Below are positions 32,278-43,245 of a DNA stretch of 64,000 bases, one piece after another. The stretch's first letter is position 1, and each line of letters opens with the position of its first letter. The notes under the pieces were generated by a model. It did not search any database, was not told the DNA's origin, and saw only the letters and a list, made by a program, of their open reading frames with translations. The position numbers were made by a program, and so were the translations under genes. The stretch is taken from the NCBI GenBank assembly GCA_951799445.1, contig OX637297.1, positions 15,438,001 to 15,502,000 of the forward strand, written 5' to 3'. The DNA is from Pseudisothecium myosuroides. Taxonomy: Eukaryota > Streptophyta > Bryopsida > Hypnales > Lembophyllaceae.

Positions 32278-32546
32278 ACGTTAAGCTGTATTGAGAAACT
32301 GAAGAACGAAAGTTAGGAATCTGAAGTTTGCTTTGTCTATGCTCAACAGAACTTCACGGATGCAGTCGTCGAGAGATATCAGAGCATACATCCAGATAAA
32401 GAAGGCTCAATGGTCAAAGGTCCCTCGGACCTCAAAAACAAAATCCAAATCATGACGCTCCCGAATGACCTCTTTGAGAATTGGAAGATCTTCCTGACAA
32501 AGCAGGCCGAAGGCGACATCATTGATCCCGTTACCTTGAAACCCTA
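32278..32546 (+). pseudogene. ParB-like gene, exon 2, interrupted by C2
   Basis: Open reading after the intron (CIEKLKNES, TAG at 32314, then EVCFVYAQQNFTDAVVERYQ) up to DPVTLKPY, where C2 interrupts between the two halves of CCCTA. The frame resumes at 36932 as EEGKHYKRVALKKEFF. Function of this middle part is not recognised. Confidence 0.55.
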
Positions 32547-32553
32547 TGTGAGC

Positions 32554-32582
32554 GCTTATTTACCCACCCTTGGTAAATAAGT
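32554..32582. other. Hairpin at the C2 5' end
   Basis: CTTATTTACC-7 nt-GGTAAATAAG, a perfect 10-bp stem right after the terminal TGTGAGCG. C1 keeps only the inner TTACC/GGTAA (127-143). Confidence 0.8.
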
Positions 32583-32584
32583 GA

Positions 32585-34395
32585 GCACAACCAGGCTCTA
32601 TGTGTTTTGGTGTTTAATTTTTGTTCTACGGGTGCCTAGCGTAAATCCATTGTGCCTTTCAAGCAATGGATCTTTTTTCTAAGTTCCTAATTTTCACAAT
32701 GTACACAAAAACCAAAGAAATCCAACACGGCAATTTCTACTTTAACTTCTTTAATCAAAAGAGGTCACGGCGGTTTCGAATTCGAACTAGTTACAGTCAA
32801 AATTTAACAACTCTAAATGATAGAATATTTCATGCCATTTCTAAAAACATAAAATTCGACCCTACCCCCTTCTCCTAGCAAAAGTTATGGGCGGATGAAG
32901 TTTAGCCCTTCCAGGGCTATTTAAACTTCATCCATGATGTAGGACGTGCTTCCTAATTCGATTACCTTTGAAAATTGAACCCTAGATTTAGATGGATAGG
33001 ACCTGCCTAAATCCTAAGTTTTGAATTGGATGAATTATTTTAGGTTGACTTCATCTGTTCCTTGATCCAAACTTCATCCTTGAATATCTCCTAGGATTTT
33101 TGGTCTTTCTTAAAGTTTGAACCACTTTAGAGTTACTTTAGGGTTGTACTATGACCTACTATTACTAACTTCTTCTTTTGATCAAGTTAAAACATCCTAG
33201 TTCTTCCTATCCTTGTCCTTTGAGGTTTTGTTTGAGTTTTGGACAGTTACTATTTTTAGAATTTTTAGAGTTGTTACTTCTAGAGGCTAGCCTAACCTTT
33301 CCAAAATGGTATCTTACTTGGGAATCCACCTATCCTATCAAAAGTTGTTGATGGATGAAGTTTGACCGCTAATCGATGTTTAAAACTTCATCCGTTGATT
33401 ACTCCTAACTCTAATTTGATAATTAACTTCTAATTTCACTTTTGAGACTTAGGTTATTTCTAGTTGATATTTCCTAATTTAACTTGTCTTGTTTATCTTC
33501 TAATCACTTTTCATCCAAATGAGATCCTAAACTTCATCCTTCCATATCTCACTCGTTTTAGCTTCAAATCTTAAGTGTGAGATGGTTTTGGAAACCTCTA
33601 ACTAGACTCTACAACACCACTAACTTGGTTCTTGAAATATTCCTATTCTAGACACTCTGAATTGACTTGAGAGTTTGGTCCTACTTGTAAACGCCTATTT
33701 TTGAGAAATTGAAATGGATGGTTTAAAGTTAGGAGCTTACCTCGGAGTTGGTGTCATTGTTTAGGTAATTGTATACCCCTTCAAACTCCTCATCATTTGC
33801 CATGTTTCAAAATTGTTTGGTAATTTTGCCCACGGCTTAAAGTAAGAGTTTTAGTACAAGGTTTGCCAATTTATTGAACTTCCTTTTTTTTTTTTTCTTT
33901 TTCTTCTAATTTCTCTTTCTCTTCTAACACTATTCTAATTCAATTATTTGCACTTCAAAGGGTTGACTAGTCTTGAACTAAAATAATTGAATTCAACTTT
34001 CAACTAATAGTTGACTCTTCAACTCCTTGGTCAATTATTATTCTATCCAAGTTTTGATGGTTCTAATTGCTCTTCCTAGATTTTCACCTAATCTTATCTC
34101 TTCCTAAATCCTCTTCAAACTCCTAGATTGTCACTTCATCTCTCTCAATTTTCAAAGTGGTTTTGCAAGTTTTAAGTGTTCTATTTTCTATGGCTTTTGA
34201 GCCTCTTTTTGCAATGGAAACGTTGCAAATTAAGATTCTTTAGACTCCTACCTTCTTAATTTCTCTCCTCCTAATCCTACTTCCAATTTCTCTTTATTTT
34301 CCTAGACTTCTAACATTTCTAATTCCTAAAATGCAAGATGAAGGTGTGATGGGTTTTTAATAAAAATTCAAAATTTGGGCCGAGGCATGCCTCCA
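32585..34395. other. C2 internal AT-rich region
   Basis: Pyrimidine-rich and T-rich, with many CTAACTT- and CTTCATCC-type words and a poly-T tract (33887-33898). No coding signal. Confidence 0.5.
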
Positions 34396-34449
34396 ATTGG
34401 CCTTGAGTTTTAAGTTTCCTTTTTTCTCAGCCAAGTTTTTGTTCAGTCA

Positions 34450-34720
34450 TGGGAGCTCGCAGCCACAATTCAGTCACACAGTTCAGTCAAGCAGTCAGTC
34501 GCACGGTCAATCGCACAATCAGTCACAACAGTTCAGTCAACCGCTTCCTTGTGTGGCCACGCCACGTGGTGAGGCGTGGGGGCCCGGCTCCCCCGTCCGT
34601 CCTTACAGTCCCGTCCGTCCTTACTGCCTCTGCCCCGAACAGGCTTGCTGATCCGCCCCGAACAGGCTTGCTGATCCGCCCCGAATGGCTTGCTGGTCCG
34701 TCCAGGTCCTTCGGGCTCTT
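34450..34720. repeat. Short tandem words in the C2 G/C-rich block
   Basis: A run of TCAGTCA-type words (34452-34540) is followed by two copies of CCCGTCCGTCCTTAC (34599-34625) and three of CTTGCTGATCCGCCCCGAA-type (34640-34695). C1 has a shorter G/C-rich block at about 6080-6165. Confidence 0.8.
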
Positions 34721-34961
34721 TGATTTTTTTGGTATTTTGATTCTCACGGAAAAAACAACAATAATTATAAAAAAAAAAAAGATTGCTTATATTAAAGTTG
34801 GTCTCAAAGGTTCTAGTCTTTTCCGGCAATAATTAAATTATCCTTTTGGATGCTAAACTTGATGGTCCAAAATAGTGTTTTGGACACTAAACTTGGTGAC
34901 AAGGAAAAATTGGGGATTTTTACTAGCACTTAATGGTTTTAGATTCTTTCTTGTAACAAAG

Positions 34962-35175
34962 CAAAGTCAAAGCTTCGCCGTATTCTAGAAAATGTCCAAA
35001 CTCCTAGACAATTTGAACAAAGCAAAGTCAAAGCTCCACCGTATTTTAGAAAATTCCCAAACTCCTAGATAATTTGAACAAAGCAAAGTCAAAGCTCCGC
35101 CGTATTTTAGAAAATCTCCAAATCTCTAGACAATTTGAACAAAGTAAAGTCAAAACTCCGCCGTATTAAAGAGCC
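34962..35175. repeat. 61-bp tandem repeat, four copies, with CAAAGCTTCGCCGT core
   Basis: AAAGTCAAAGCTTCGCCGTA and variants recur at about 34966, 35027, 35088 and 35149. Same core as the 94-bp array of C1 but a different unit. Confidence 0.9.
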
Positions 35176-35655
35176 TACTAACATCAAGGGTCCAAACCAA
35201 CAAAAGAGAATTGTTAATACAACTCTACAAGGGCTAAAACAAGCATGTACTAACAAGAGGGAAATACGGATGGTTGATGGATGTCAAAACTCGAACACAA
35301 GTTAGTGAAGATGGATTAGAACACAACACTCTTAAAGAAGACACTAGAGAGCCCCCCTAAGCGGCATCGCCAAGGTACGGAGGGGAGATGCTCTAGAATT
35401 AATAGATACAACAAGAATAAACAACAATTTCGCAACTCGACTTCAAATAAGGCAATAAGAGAAGACTTTGAAGGGACCCCGATGTCCTTCAAAGAGAGCT
35501 CCAAAAACACCAACAATGAAGCTTAAAATGCTTCAAAAATACACAAATTTAGCAACGTGGCCTAAAAATGGCCAAAATCCAATTAAATGGACTCAAATGT
35601 GCAAAGAGAGCCAAAATATGGCTACAAGGGGTGTTTGTGAGAGGAAAATGAGCCC
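35176..35655. other. C2 sequence upstream of its TATA-like box
   Basis: Contains AGCGGCATCGCCAAGGTACG (about 35358), shared with C1 (7322). No gene seen. Confidence 0.45.
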
Positions 35656-35688
35656 CCTTATATACATTTTCAAGGGTTCTCACCCCCC
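35656..35688 (+). promoter_or_regulatory. TATA-like box and hairpin of C2
   Basis: TATATA (35659-35664) followed by GGGT-TCTC-ACCC (35674-35685). Equivalent to C1 at 7661-7685. Confidence 0.5.
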
Positions 35689-36926
35689 CTCTTTTCCTAA
35701 GCCGTAATCTTATCAATTAAGATTTTCATCCTAATCTTCAATTTTTGACTTTCTACGCTGGTCCAAACGTCTAACTTTTGGAGATTAACTCCAAATTGAA
35801 AACCGATTGCGCCTTTGGCTTCAAAAGGCCATTTTTAGTCTTAATCTATCCCCCGGCCCTTAACCAACTCCAAAAAACGCAACATAACTTACCGCTAACT
35901 AAACGCCAAAACGGGGTAAAAAATCAAATCTTGGAGGTTGACTTTTCTGAGAAAAGTAACTAGCCTAGGTTCTTTAGTAGGTATGGGGGAGTAAGAAAAG
36001 ACCTAGCTTTGACCTCATTCCGATTTTGTATGCTCTCGGTACGCAAGTCAATTCCACCGTAAACTTCAATTTCGCCAATTTTCGGGGAATCTCGTCGGTT
36101 CGAGCACTTCTGGCTATCGGAATGTCTTGAAACTTGGTGGGCATCTTATTAGCATAAAAGAAACTAATCTAATTTTTAGTGAGATTTTAACGCAACCTGG
36201 GTAATTTCTAGGAATTTCTTATCGTAGGTTTTGGCGGTTTACCGTCCGGAAGGGCATCTTCTGCAAGTCAGAAAATTCCGAAATTTTTTATGGAACCTCT
36301 CATGGAATTCCACAAAGGGTGTGCAAGCTCATATTTTTACTTTGCACAAAGGTCAGAGGAGAATCAAATTCTGTCTTCTCCTTTTAAATTCGGCAATTAG
36401 GGAATCTTTCACATACAAGGGAATCTTGACAAGCCGATTTCGCCATTGAGTCCCAAATGTGATTTCCACCTTAGAATACCATACTCCACCCGTAGATTTT
36501 GCTTACGGACCAATCTTAAGTTTGTAACTCTTGCAGGCTAACAATTGGGGTTTTTGCTATTACTTTGATGCTATGGGGAAAGTGAAACCTATCTCTGGGA
36601 ATAGACTTAGGACCTCAACGGTGTTCTCTCGGACCAATTTTAGCCATAAGATGTCACATGTACCGTCGGTTTGGCTGTTCGGGCCAGGTTAGCCCTTAAT
36701 TCTACTTTTTACCGATATTTTTACGTTTTAACCTAGGTACAAGTGGAAATGGGATTTATTTGGGGGAAAACAACCTATAAGGGACCAAATGCTATATTGG
36801 TACGTGACATACCTATTTTGGTTTTATACTCTTTTTTGGACTTTTTGTATATAAAACTACACTTAAATTTGTAAAAATTAAAAAAAAGAAAACTGTGAGT
36901 CCCGAGTGACAAATTGGGGGCTCACA
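35689..36926 (+). other. C2 3' region, no ORF
   Basis: About 1.24 kb, aligning in blocks with the C1 3' region and ending at GCTCACA. Confidence 0.5.
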
Positions 36927-38050
36927 CCCTATGAAGAGGGAAAGCATTACAAAAGGGTCGCTCTGAAGAAGGAGTTCTTCAGGCACGGGGGGCACTTCAC
37001 GGACTTGGATTTCGGTGTGCAAGCAAAGCATCTTCTTGGCACCACTCCAAATTGTACAGTAGTATACTCCAAGGTGTCCGTCGGCAAAGCACGAATTCTG
37101 GCGGTAGACAACATGCCAAACTAAGCTTGGGCTAAGCGGCAAAAGCGTAAGAAACTCATTCGTCAGGACTTGATGGACATCAAGCCTTCACTGAAGTTCA
37201 CTGACAGCGGAAAAGACGTCATTGACGCAAACTGGAGGTATTGGAAGAGAAGGCATCAGTTCACGTCAAGAAGCTGGGATTTTCTACTATTGTATCTCAA
37301 ACTCGAGTACTACAAAAAGCGACTGACGAACAACGCCTAGACAAAACGTGCGAAGGACAAGAATTTCCCGAAATCCTTCACAAGTTTTAGAGGTTCATGA
37401 AGCTAAAGTACTAGCTTCCAAAGCAGAAGGGCGGCGTGCAAGTGCGAGGGGTCGACATCATCGCGAAGGCGCTGGTCACAAGCACGCAGTACCGCTATTA
37501 TGCTCGAGAAGTTCCCCTTGCTGTGCTGGACGTAAGAGAGATCCCGAGACCAAAAGCTACGGACAGAGAGACCGACTTGGATCCTCTCTTTAACTTCCTT
37601 CTGGAGAAGTTAGAACCAAACATGACAGAACCTCAAGTGTGGCTCTTCATCTTGGAGGACAAGGACAACCTCAGCGCCGCCACATCATTTGCAGCACTAA
37701 AGTTGAAGGAGTATGACTGCGTTCAGTCGACGTACTACCCATGCAACGCCGAAATGCTCAACAACATAACAAATCGAGGGAAAGCACCATCCCAGCCACT
37801 CCTCTTCCTATTTAAGAAAGACAGCGAGTTCGTGTCGAAGGTTTGTGACTGCGTGAAGACAGAATATCGTGCCCCGGAAGAAACACACGTATATTATAAG
37901 GACCCCGCAAGGAACACGGAATCCAAATGGAGAATTTTTCGTAGCGAACTACGGATGGAGTTCTACCTCGACATCCTCTAGGCTTTCGCCACACCCGAGG
38001 AAAACGTCCTTGGCCTCTACACAAGAGCAAAATTTATGTTGGCTGCAAAG
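36927..38050 (+). pseudogene. Same gene after C2: methyltransferase-like segment
   Basis: Continues the frame broken at 32546. TAA at 37122, TAG at 37338, a frame change before 37388, TAG at 37388 and 37412, then a clean 37436-37978 stretch (GVDIIAKALVTSTQYRYYAR...PQVWLFILEDKDN...SELRMEFYLDIL), TAG at 37979, and AFATPEENVLGLYTRAKFML ending at a donor-like AAG|GTCCGT. The end recalls the 'dPFxGSGTT..A' region of DNA N4/N6 methyltransferases, but the catalytic motif cannot be seen, so I call it only methyltransferase-like. ParB-methyltransferase fusions are known from phages and mobile elements, which makes the pairing with the upstream motif notable. Confidence 0.35.
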
Positions 38051-38245
38051 GTCCGTAACATCCACCAATGTGTCATGTATCCTTGAGTCGAGGATAATGA
38101 TGGTCTTAGAACTTCTGTTTATATTGCAACAGTCGCTATACTCGACACGAGGATAAACATTGTCTTCTATTTATTTGTTTGGCATTATCGTTCACACCAG
38201 TGGTCCACCCTATACTCGACTCGACGATATGTGTCTGTAAGCCAG
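38051..38245 (+). other. Intron with three motif copies
   Basis: Donor-like GTCCGT, acceptor GTAAGCCAG. It contains GAGTCGAGGATAAT (38083), TACTCGACACGAGGATAAAC (38137) and TACTCGACTCGACGATATG (38212), the same dispersed motif as at 12062 and 30101. Confidence 0.55.
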
Positions 38246-39682
38246 TAACTATTTGCTTGACCCAAGTCACAAAACCAAACCTACTCCTGAGTGGCTGCTG
38301 CAGATGTTCGGGGCGTACTTCTACGGCTTTGTCGACATGGATGACGTGAAAGGATACCCTACGATCGCAGACCTGGCGGCGAGGATGGACAAGAGAGACT
38401 TCATGGTCTCTAATTCGCCATATACCTTGACGTACATCCCACCACCACGTCGGGGTCCTGTAGTGGTGAACTCGAGCTTGCCGTCGTCGCCGCCAGCAAC
38501 TCTCGAGTCACCCAACAACATCCCCAAACCACCACAACGGGAGACGGAGTCCGTTGGCCCGCATGTGACGACGGATCCTAGAGTGCAGGGCATCGACCAG
38601 TACGGGTCGAACACATTCCAGGTCTACGCTTGGATTGCGTTTCTTGCCCTGTCCGTGGCCCAACCAACCGTGCTTGCGGCCCAGCAAGCCACGCCTTTGG
38701 TACAGCTGGCCCCCCCTGCGGTCCAGACAACCGAGCATCCTGACGAGGATGTCGAAACGAACAATGAGTTCGAGGAGCAGCAGCGAACAGTAGCTGAGCT
38801 GGGCACACATAACTCTGAAGCTGGGCCGTCGAATGAGATGGATCTGCCCGATCCCATCGTCATGGAAAAGTACAGCTTCCTCGATGATCCCGACATCCCG
38901 GAATGGCTCAAGAGGAAGCACAGGGTGTTGCACGCTGATGTAGTTGAAGTAAGCGATGTCGATGAAGCGGACGTGTGGCACAAATCGAACGATGACGACC
39001 AGTCCGAAGGCGAGGGCGGGCCACCCACCATTGAGGGCACGCAGTCGCAGGAGATGCAGGAGACGCTAACGCAAGTCACAGAAGGCACGCAATTGCAGGA
39101 GATCACGCCTGGTAGTGAGCCTGCTATCCCCGTGGCCCCAAGCTTAACGCCTCTTGGACCCATGAAGAAAGAGAAAGGCTGGTGGCAAGCAGAGGACGAT
39201 GCCACGACCCAAAGGCTGGAGAGGAAGGCTGCGAGGGAGGCGAAGGACAAAGAGATGGCTGACAAACTAGAGGCTTCAAATAAGAAGATCGTTGCAGTTC
39301 AAGCAGAATCTGCAAAGCAGATTGCGGCGCTTGAGGCTAAAATGGCACGATTCAAATCCTTTTTCATGTCTCAGCAGACTTAGGAGACTCAGCAGACTCC
39401 AGCTAATCAGACGGTGAGCCTTTAGGTTTCAGTGCCCGTTGCTCCACCTCAACAGCGATCTATGTCTACACCTACACAAGGCGTGTCACACCAGGTAAGG
39501 CAGTCGATGTTGGAGCTGGCGAATCCTCGACCCGATGATATTGGCAACGTGGTGTCCCTCGCCCAAGTAGACTTAGTGACCTCCACGCCCCCATCCCAAG
39601 TTCCGACAATTCCCTCGCCGGATCAGTCTGGATTCGAAGTTGTGAGTCAGGAGGCAGGGTTGTCTTCCCGAACATCGTGACA
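38246..39682 (+). pseudogene. Same gene: Pro/Glu-rich C-terminal region with coiled coil
   Basis: Open from the acceptor through PSHKTKPTPEWLLQMFGAYF, a Pro-rich low-complexity region, an acidic segment (EVSDVDEADVWHKSNDDDQS) and a charged helix (ERKAAREAKDKEMADKLE). TAG at 39381 and 39423 interrupt a Gln/Pro-rich tail that stays in frame to TGA 39680. No domain recognised. The long undamaged stretch of about 376 codons suggests weaker decay than in the 5' exons. Confidence 0.5.
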
Positions 39683-39892
39683 TCGCGACAATTCGACGTC
39701 ACACGACATCTAGTAGAGTTCCCGTGACGTCTAGTTGACCAAACGTCTAGTTGACTTAAAAATATATCATTAGAAATTTATGATTTTGACATATTAATGT
39801 TTCATGTTAATAAAGTGTCTTAATTTTATGAATACATATTACATTCTAATTTTAGGTTCATAGTTATAGTAAGATTTCAAATTTTTCAGCTA

Positions 39893-40348
39893 TTGAAGAT
39901 GAAATTACATGACGTAGTTGGACGCCCGTCCGTCAAGTTGTCCTATACGACATGCCACGTCAGACGTCCAACACGACACCAAAACCCCAAAACGTGTCAG
40001 ACAAGACAACCTTGTCAAAAGGTGGCCAATCTTCCTCAGCCGCCTACAGCGGGTCAGGCGAGGGAGGGATATCGTCGAGTCAACAATAACTCCCGAAGGG
40101 GCGCCCAGCCTCCGACTGAAGTAGTGGCAGTGGAGGAGACAGCGTGCCAGACGTCCACGGAGTATGATCTCCACCTGGAGTCGCCCATCCCTCTCGAGGA
40201 AGAGCAAGTTGACTACAGCGACCTGGAGGACATTGTCGACACGACGATGGCGGACGCGCCTGCGGTCAAAGAGGTTCAGGAGGGTGTGATTCCGCAGCCG
40301 ATGGAATCCGCTCAGGTACAACCTGCTGACCCTTATGATTTCGATTGA
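39893..40348 (+). CDS. Possible last exon of the same gene
   Basis: A 151-codon frame ending TGA (40346-40348). The first 60 residues are basic; the second half is acidic (EEEQVDYSDLEDIVDTTMAD), like the segment upstream. It is followed by AATAAA at 40582. The AT-rich gap 39683-39890 may be an intron (CTATTTCAG-like acceptor not certain). No family recognised. Confidence 0.35.
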   Translation: MKMKLHDVVGRPSVKLSYTTCHVRRPTRHQNPKTCQTRQPCQKVANLPQPPTAGQAREGYRRVNNNSRRGAQPPTEVVAVEETACQTSTEYDLHLESPIPLEEEQVDYSDLEDIVDTTMADAPAVKEVQEGVIPQPMESAQVQPADPYDFD

Positions 40349-40579
40349 GTCCAAAACACTTAGAGTTGTAGTCATCTGTCTTGTGTATGTGTTTTGGTTG
40401 CTCATTCAAATCCATACTGCTTGACAGGATAGCGTGGCCACTCCTTGATTGCTTGGCGCTGACGGAGAAACCGTCTACGACTGCGTTGTGTGTAGTCTAG
40501 TGTAGCATAATGTTAAGTGTACAGCTCTGTCGCGCCATAAAAGACTGCAAAATTTTGCGGATGTGTTATGTAAATTTTG

Positions 40580-40588
40580 TTAATAAAA
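40580..40588 (+). terminator. Putative polyadenylation signal
   Basis: TTAATAAAA about 235 bp after the TGA at 40346, in an AT-rich context. Confidence 0.4.
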
Positions 40589-40610
40589 TATACGAGATTC
40601 AATATCGAAA

Positions 40611-41663
40611 ATGGACCACGGTCTAATTATATTGCATTGTCGCTGTTTGCTTGCTCAGCTCAAAAAACTTAAGAGCGTGCACCGTCCGCTGTCTGTGAAA
40701 GCCCTTCCTAACGGGAGACCGCAGTCGATGTGTGGCATTCAATCTGTTTCGCCTCTGTCTGGCTCTCCCACTTCTGCTTTTAAACAGGTAACTCCATTTT
40801 CTCTGTTGTTCTGATGTAATCAGGTAGAGTCGCAGGGCGGGAGAGAGATCGTGCCAAAAAATGTGCCGCCTATAGTGCCGCAACCCAAGAGGAAGTGGCT
40901 GAACATTGTCTTCGACCTGAACGGGGTACTCTACCAGGTGGGGACCAAGGACTTTGGAATGCAACCGCAATTCAAGGCCCACAAGGTCCAAGACAATGTT
41001 CCTTGCCATAGGAACCTGATGATCATCAGACCAAAGGCGGTATTCGCTCGGAAAAATGTCGCCGAATTCCTCCAAGAGGTCATGGACATCGTGGATAGGG
41101 TTCTAGTGTGGACCTCGTTGGTCAAGTCCAACGCGGAACCGATAGCGGCACACATTTTCAGTCACTACACAGCCCCTTACGATGTCTTGACCCAAAATGA
41201 GTGCAGAAAGATAGAGGTCACTCGAGGGAGGTATTATCACTACGGTGCTAACATCGTCTTTATGAAGGTCCTGTCTGAGATGCTGTTCCTCAATCCCAGT
41301 GGGAACACGACATTCTCTGCGGAGAACACCCTTCTCGTGGACGACACTCCCCACAAGTGTATATGCAATGACAGGGGGAATTCTATTATTCTTGACACTT
41401 GGAACCACGACAAGCGGAGGGACAACTTCTTCATGGGGGACCTCCTACCGTGGCTTAGGCGTCTCGACTCGGAAGTCCAACCGGGTAGATTACGGGAGTA
41501 TGTAGAGGCCAATCAGATCGGAGAGGTGCCGCTCTACCCTAATGACTACCATTACCAAGAAGTCACCAATGCAATGAGAACGTCGGCGACAAACATGGGG
41601 TCACGCTACGTACTTCCGTCGGATAACGTAGTCATAGAGTGGCGTGGTCGTGCTAGAAGTTAG
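40611..41663 (+). CDS. FCP1-like (HAD/NIF family) phosphatase-like protein, catalytic Asp pair altered
   Basis: Two segments, 40611-40787 and 40824-41663, join in phase across a 36-bp gap with GTAACT..ATCAG borders. That is short for an intron, so the join is uncertain. The second segment has no stops for 280 codons. It matches the FCP1 homology domain: IVFDLNGVLYQ (Asp at 40914-40916, third position Asn instead of Asp), RPKAVFARKNVAEFL, RVLVWTS (about 64 codons later), and TLLVDDTPHKC, then NHDKRRDNFFMGDLLPWLRRL. FCP1 enzymes remove phosphate from Ser/Thr of protein tails such as RNA polymerase II CTD, using the DxD pair. DLN here suggests loss or change of activity. It lies just downstream of the decayed ParB-like gene on the same strand and, unlike it, carries no amber codons. 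Confidence 0.7.
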
Positions 41664-41838
41664 ACTAACTTGTAAGGCTGGATCGAACCGTTATGGCATT
41701 TTGTTTTTCATAATAATGTATCTACTGTACATTCATTTGTAAATAATATATTGATTTCACATTTCAAAAATACCTTTTGTTTTTCATGAATTTTTTATTT
41801 TTTTGGGTTGTATTCGTCTTGGATATGGAGGATAATGG
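41664..41838. other. AT-rich spacer after the FCP1-like ORF
   Basis: TAATAATGTA and AATAATATA occur here and could be polyadenylation signals. A GAGGATAATGG word at 41829 resembles the 3' half of the dispersed motif. Otherwise nothing seen. Confidence 0.3.
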
Positions 41839-42780
41839 TTGGTATTTTCTCGTAAATTGACGTGCAATTCCGTTCAGGTTCCCAACAATTTTGAGAAATT
41901 TTGGTCCTTTAAGCAAAAGCTGACGCGGAGCCTCTTATCGGGGTTTGAGAAGTCGTTCTCCAGCTGTAGCGAATCCGAGGGAGGGAGCTGCGGACCCGCT
42001 CCAGTTTTGAAGCCCTACATGCTGCGTTCTACCACGGATGCGGCATCCGCGGCCATAGACTACTCCAAGGGGGACGTCAAGGACGGCGTCGTGGACAGTC
42101 CCCCGAGTCGAGGGCCCATCAGGACACCCATCTGCTCCCCGTCCCCGCTGAAGAGGACATCGTCAGCCCGAGGAGGGGCGTTCTCGCCGGATCCGCGGAC
42201 GGAGGCCGCGACCAACCGGAAACTGAACCTCCCCATCGAGGAGGGTGGGGGACATCCTCGTCCCAAGGATGGTGTTGTCGTGCTGCTTGCGCCGTGACCC
42301 GCTGAATCCCGTGATATCCAAACAGGTTCTCAATCTGGGGATTTAAAAAAGGCTGAGCATGTCAAGGCCCGGGGTGCATCTAGCTTACCTCGGCTCGACG
42401 ATTCTCATCGACGTCCTTCATCATCTATCGGAACAAGACGACTACCTTTTGTCGACGGCATTCACACTCAAAGGTATATTCGAGATCGGCGGCAATCTCT
42501 GAGCTCGACATCAACTAGATCCGGACGACCGTACATAAGCAATGCCAATATATTGTTGCCGAGACCGCCTCCTCGACAGTCGAAGTCTCTTTCCGCCTCA
42601 GAGGTTCCGCAAAGTGCAAGTAAGCCGAAGCGGAAGGATAGGAGTGTGGACGTTGACGGTGCGCTCAATTGTCACTATCTGCACTATCCTCCTCGACGCA
42701 AAGAAATCATGAGAGGCCGCGAGAAACAAAAGGCGTTGGAGGCGGCAAAGAGCAATTGTACAGCCAATATTAATAAGTAG
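41839..42780 (+). pseudogene. Basic low-complexity ORF, one internal TGA
   Basis: One frame from 41839 (or from acceptor CGTTCAG|GTTCCC at about 41879) to TAG 42780, interrupted only by TGA 42295-42297, consistent with a CGA to TGA change. Rich in Ser, Pro, Arg and Lys (SPSPLKRTSSARGGAFSPDP, RDRRQSLSSTSTRSGRP), ending KALEAAKSNCTANINK. No domain recognised. It could be the C-terminal tail of the FCP1-like gene after a further intron, or a separate gene. Confidence 0.4.
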
Positions 42781-43245
42781 ATAGGGAAACACAAGTTTTT
42801 GAAGTCCTCGATTTTTGCATCAAAGCCCTCAATTGTCGAGCCTCCCTTACTATTAATAGCACATCCAAATAGAGTACAGTCCGGATAAAAGATTTACAGA
42901 AATAGAGTGCTTTTTGTATAGTAAGCCTCCTCGATTCTACAACGAGTCGAAGTAAAAATTTAGCGGTTAGTACATAATTTGTTCACTTCAGATGATATTC
43001 TGACCAAAATTAGAGTTATACTCTTTTTGTAATGAAATTCTCAAGTTACTCAAGCTTACTAAATGTAAATGGACTCTCTTTTCCATCTCTTGTGTACTTT
43101 CTGGCTGTACATTTGCAACAACAATTCTTATCTTCTAATTTAGCGATGTAATTCCAGTTTTTCATCTTGGAATCACTAGGGCAAATGCTTCACGAGTTGC
43201 TATCGTGATCGTAATTTGGGCTTTAGTTATCGTTGGGTTCAACGC
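42781..43245. other. AT-rich DNA between the gene region and the copia fragment
   Basis: No gene seen. The left limit of the copia fragment lies somewhere here or at about 43245. Confidence 0.4.

Larger units (their letters stand above)
32547..36926 (+). mobile_element. C2: TG..CA-type unit without ORF, 4380 bp
   Basis: Starts TGTGAGCGC and ends GGGCTCACA (terminal inverted repeats TGTGAGC/GCTCACA), flanked by perfect CCCTA duplications (32542-32546 and 36927-36931). Related to C1 at both ends and around the TATA-like box. It splits an exon, so it arrived after that gene did. No gene, no pol, no LTR pair inside. Confidence 0.92.

Noticed and set aside
16016..38050. TAG reassigned to Gln
   Set aside because: The TAG excess is limited to decayed mobile or duplicated genes. 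The FCP1-like frame and copia and SKA1 blocks use normal codons, and A1, B1, B3 and D use TAG as the final stop.
38321..39315. Minus-strand ORFs of 97-213 codons in the 38.3-39.3 kb exon
   Set aside because: Antisense to an open plus-strand frame with a clear acidic and coiled-coil composition. Ser- and Leu-rich antisense frames are expected.
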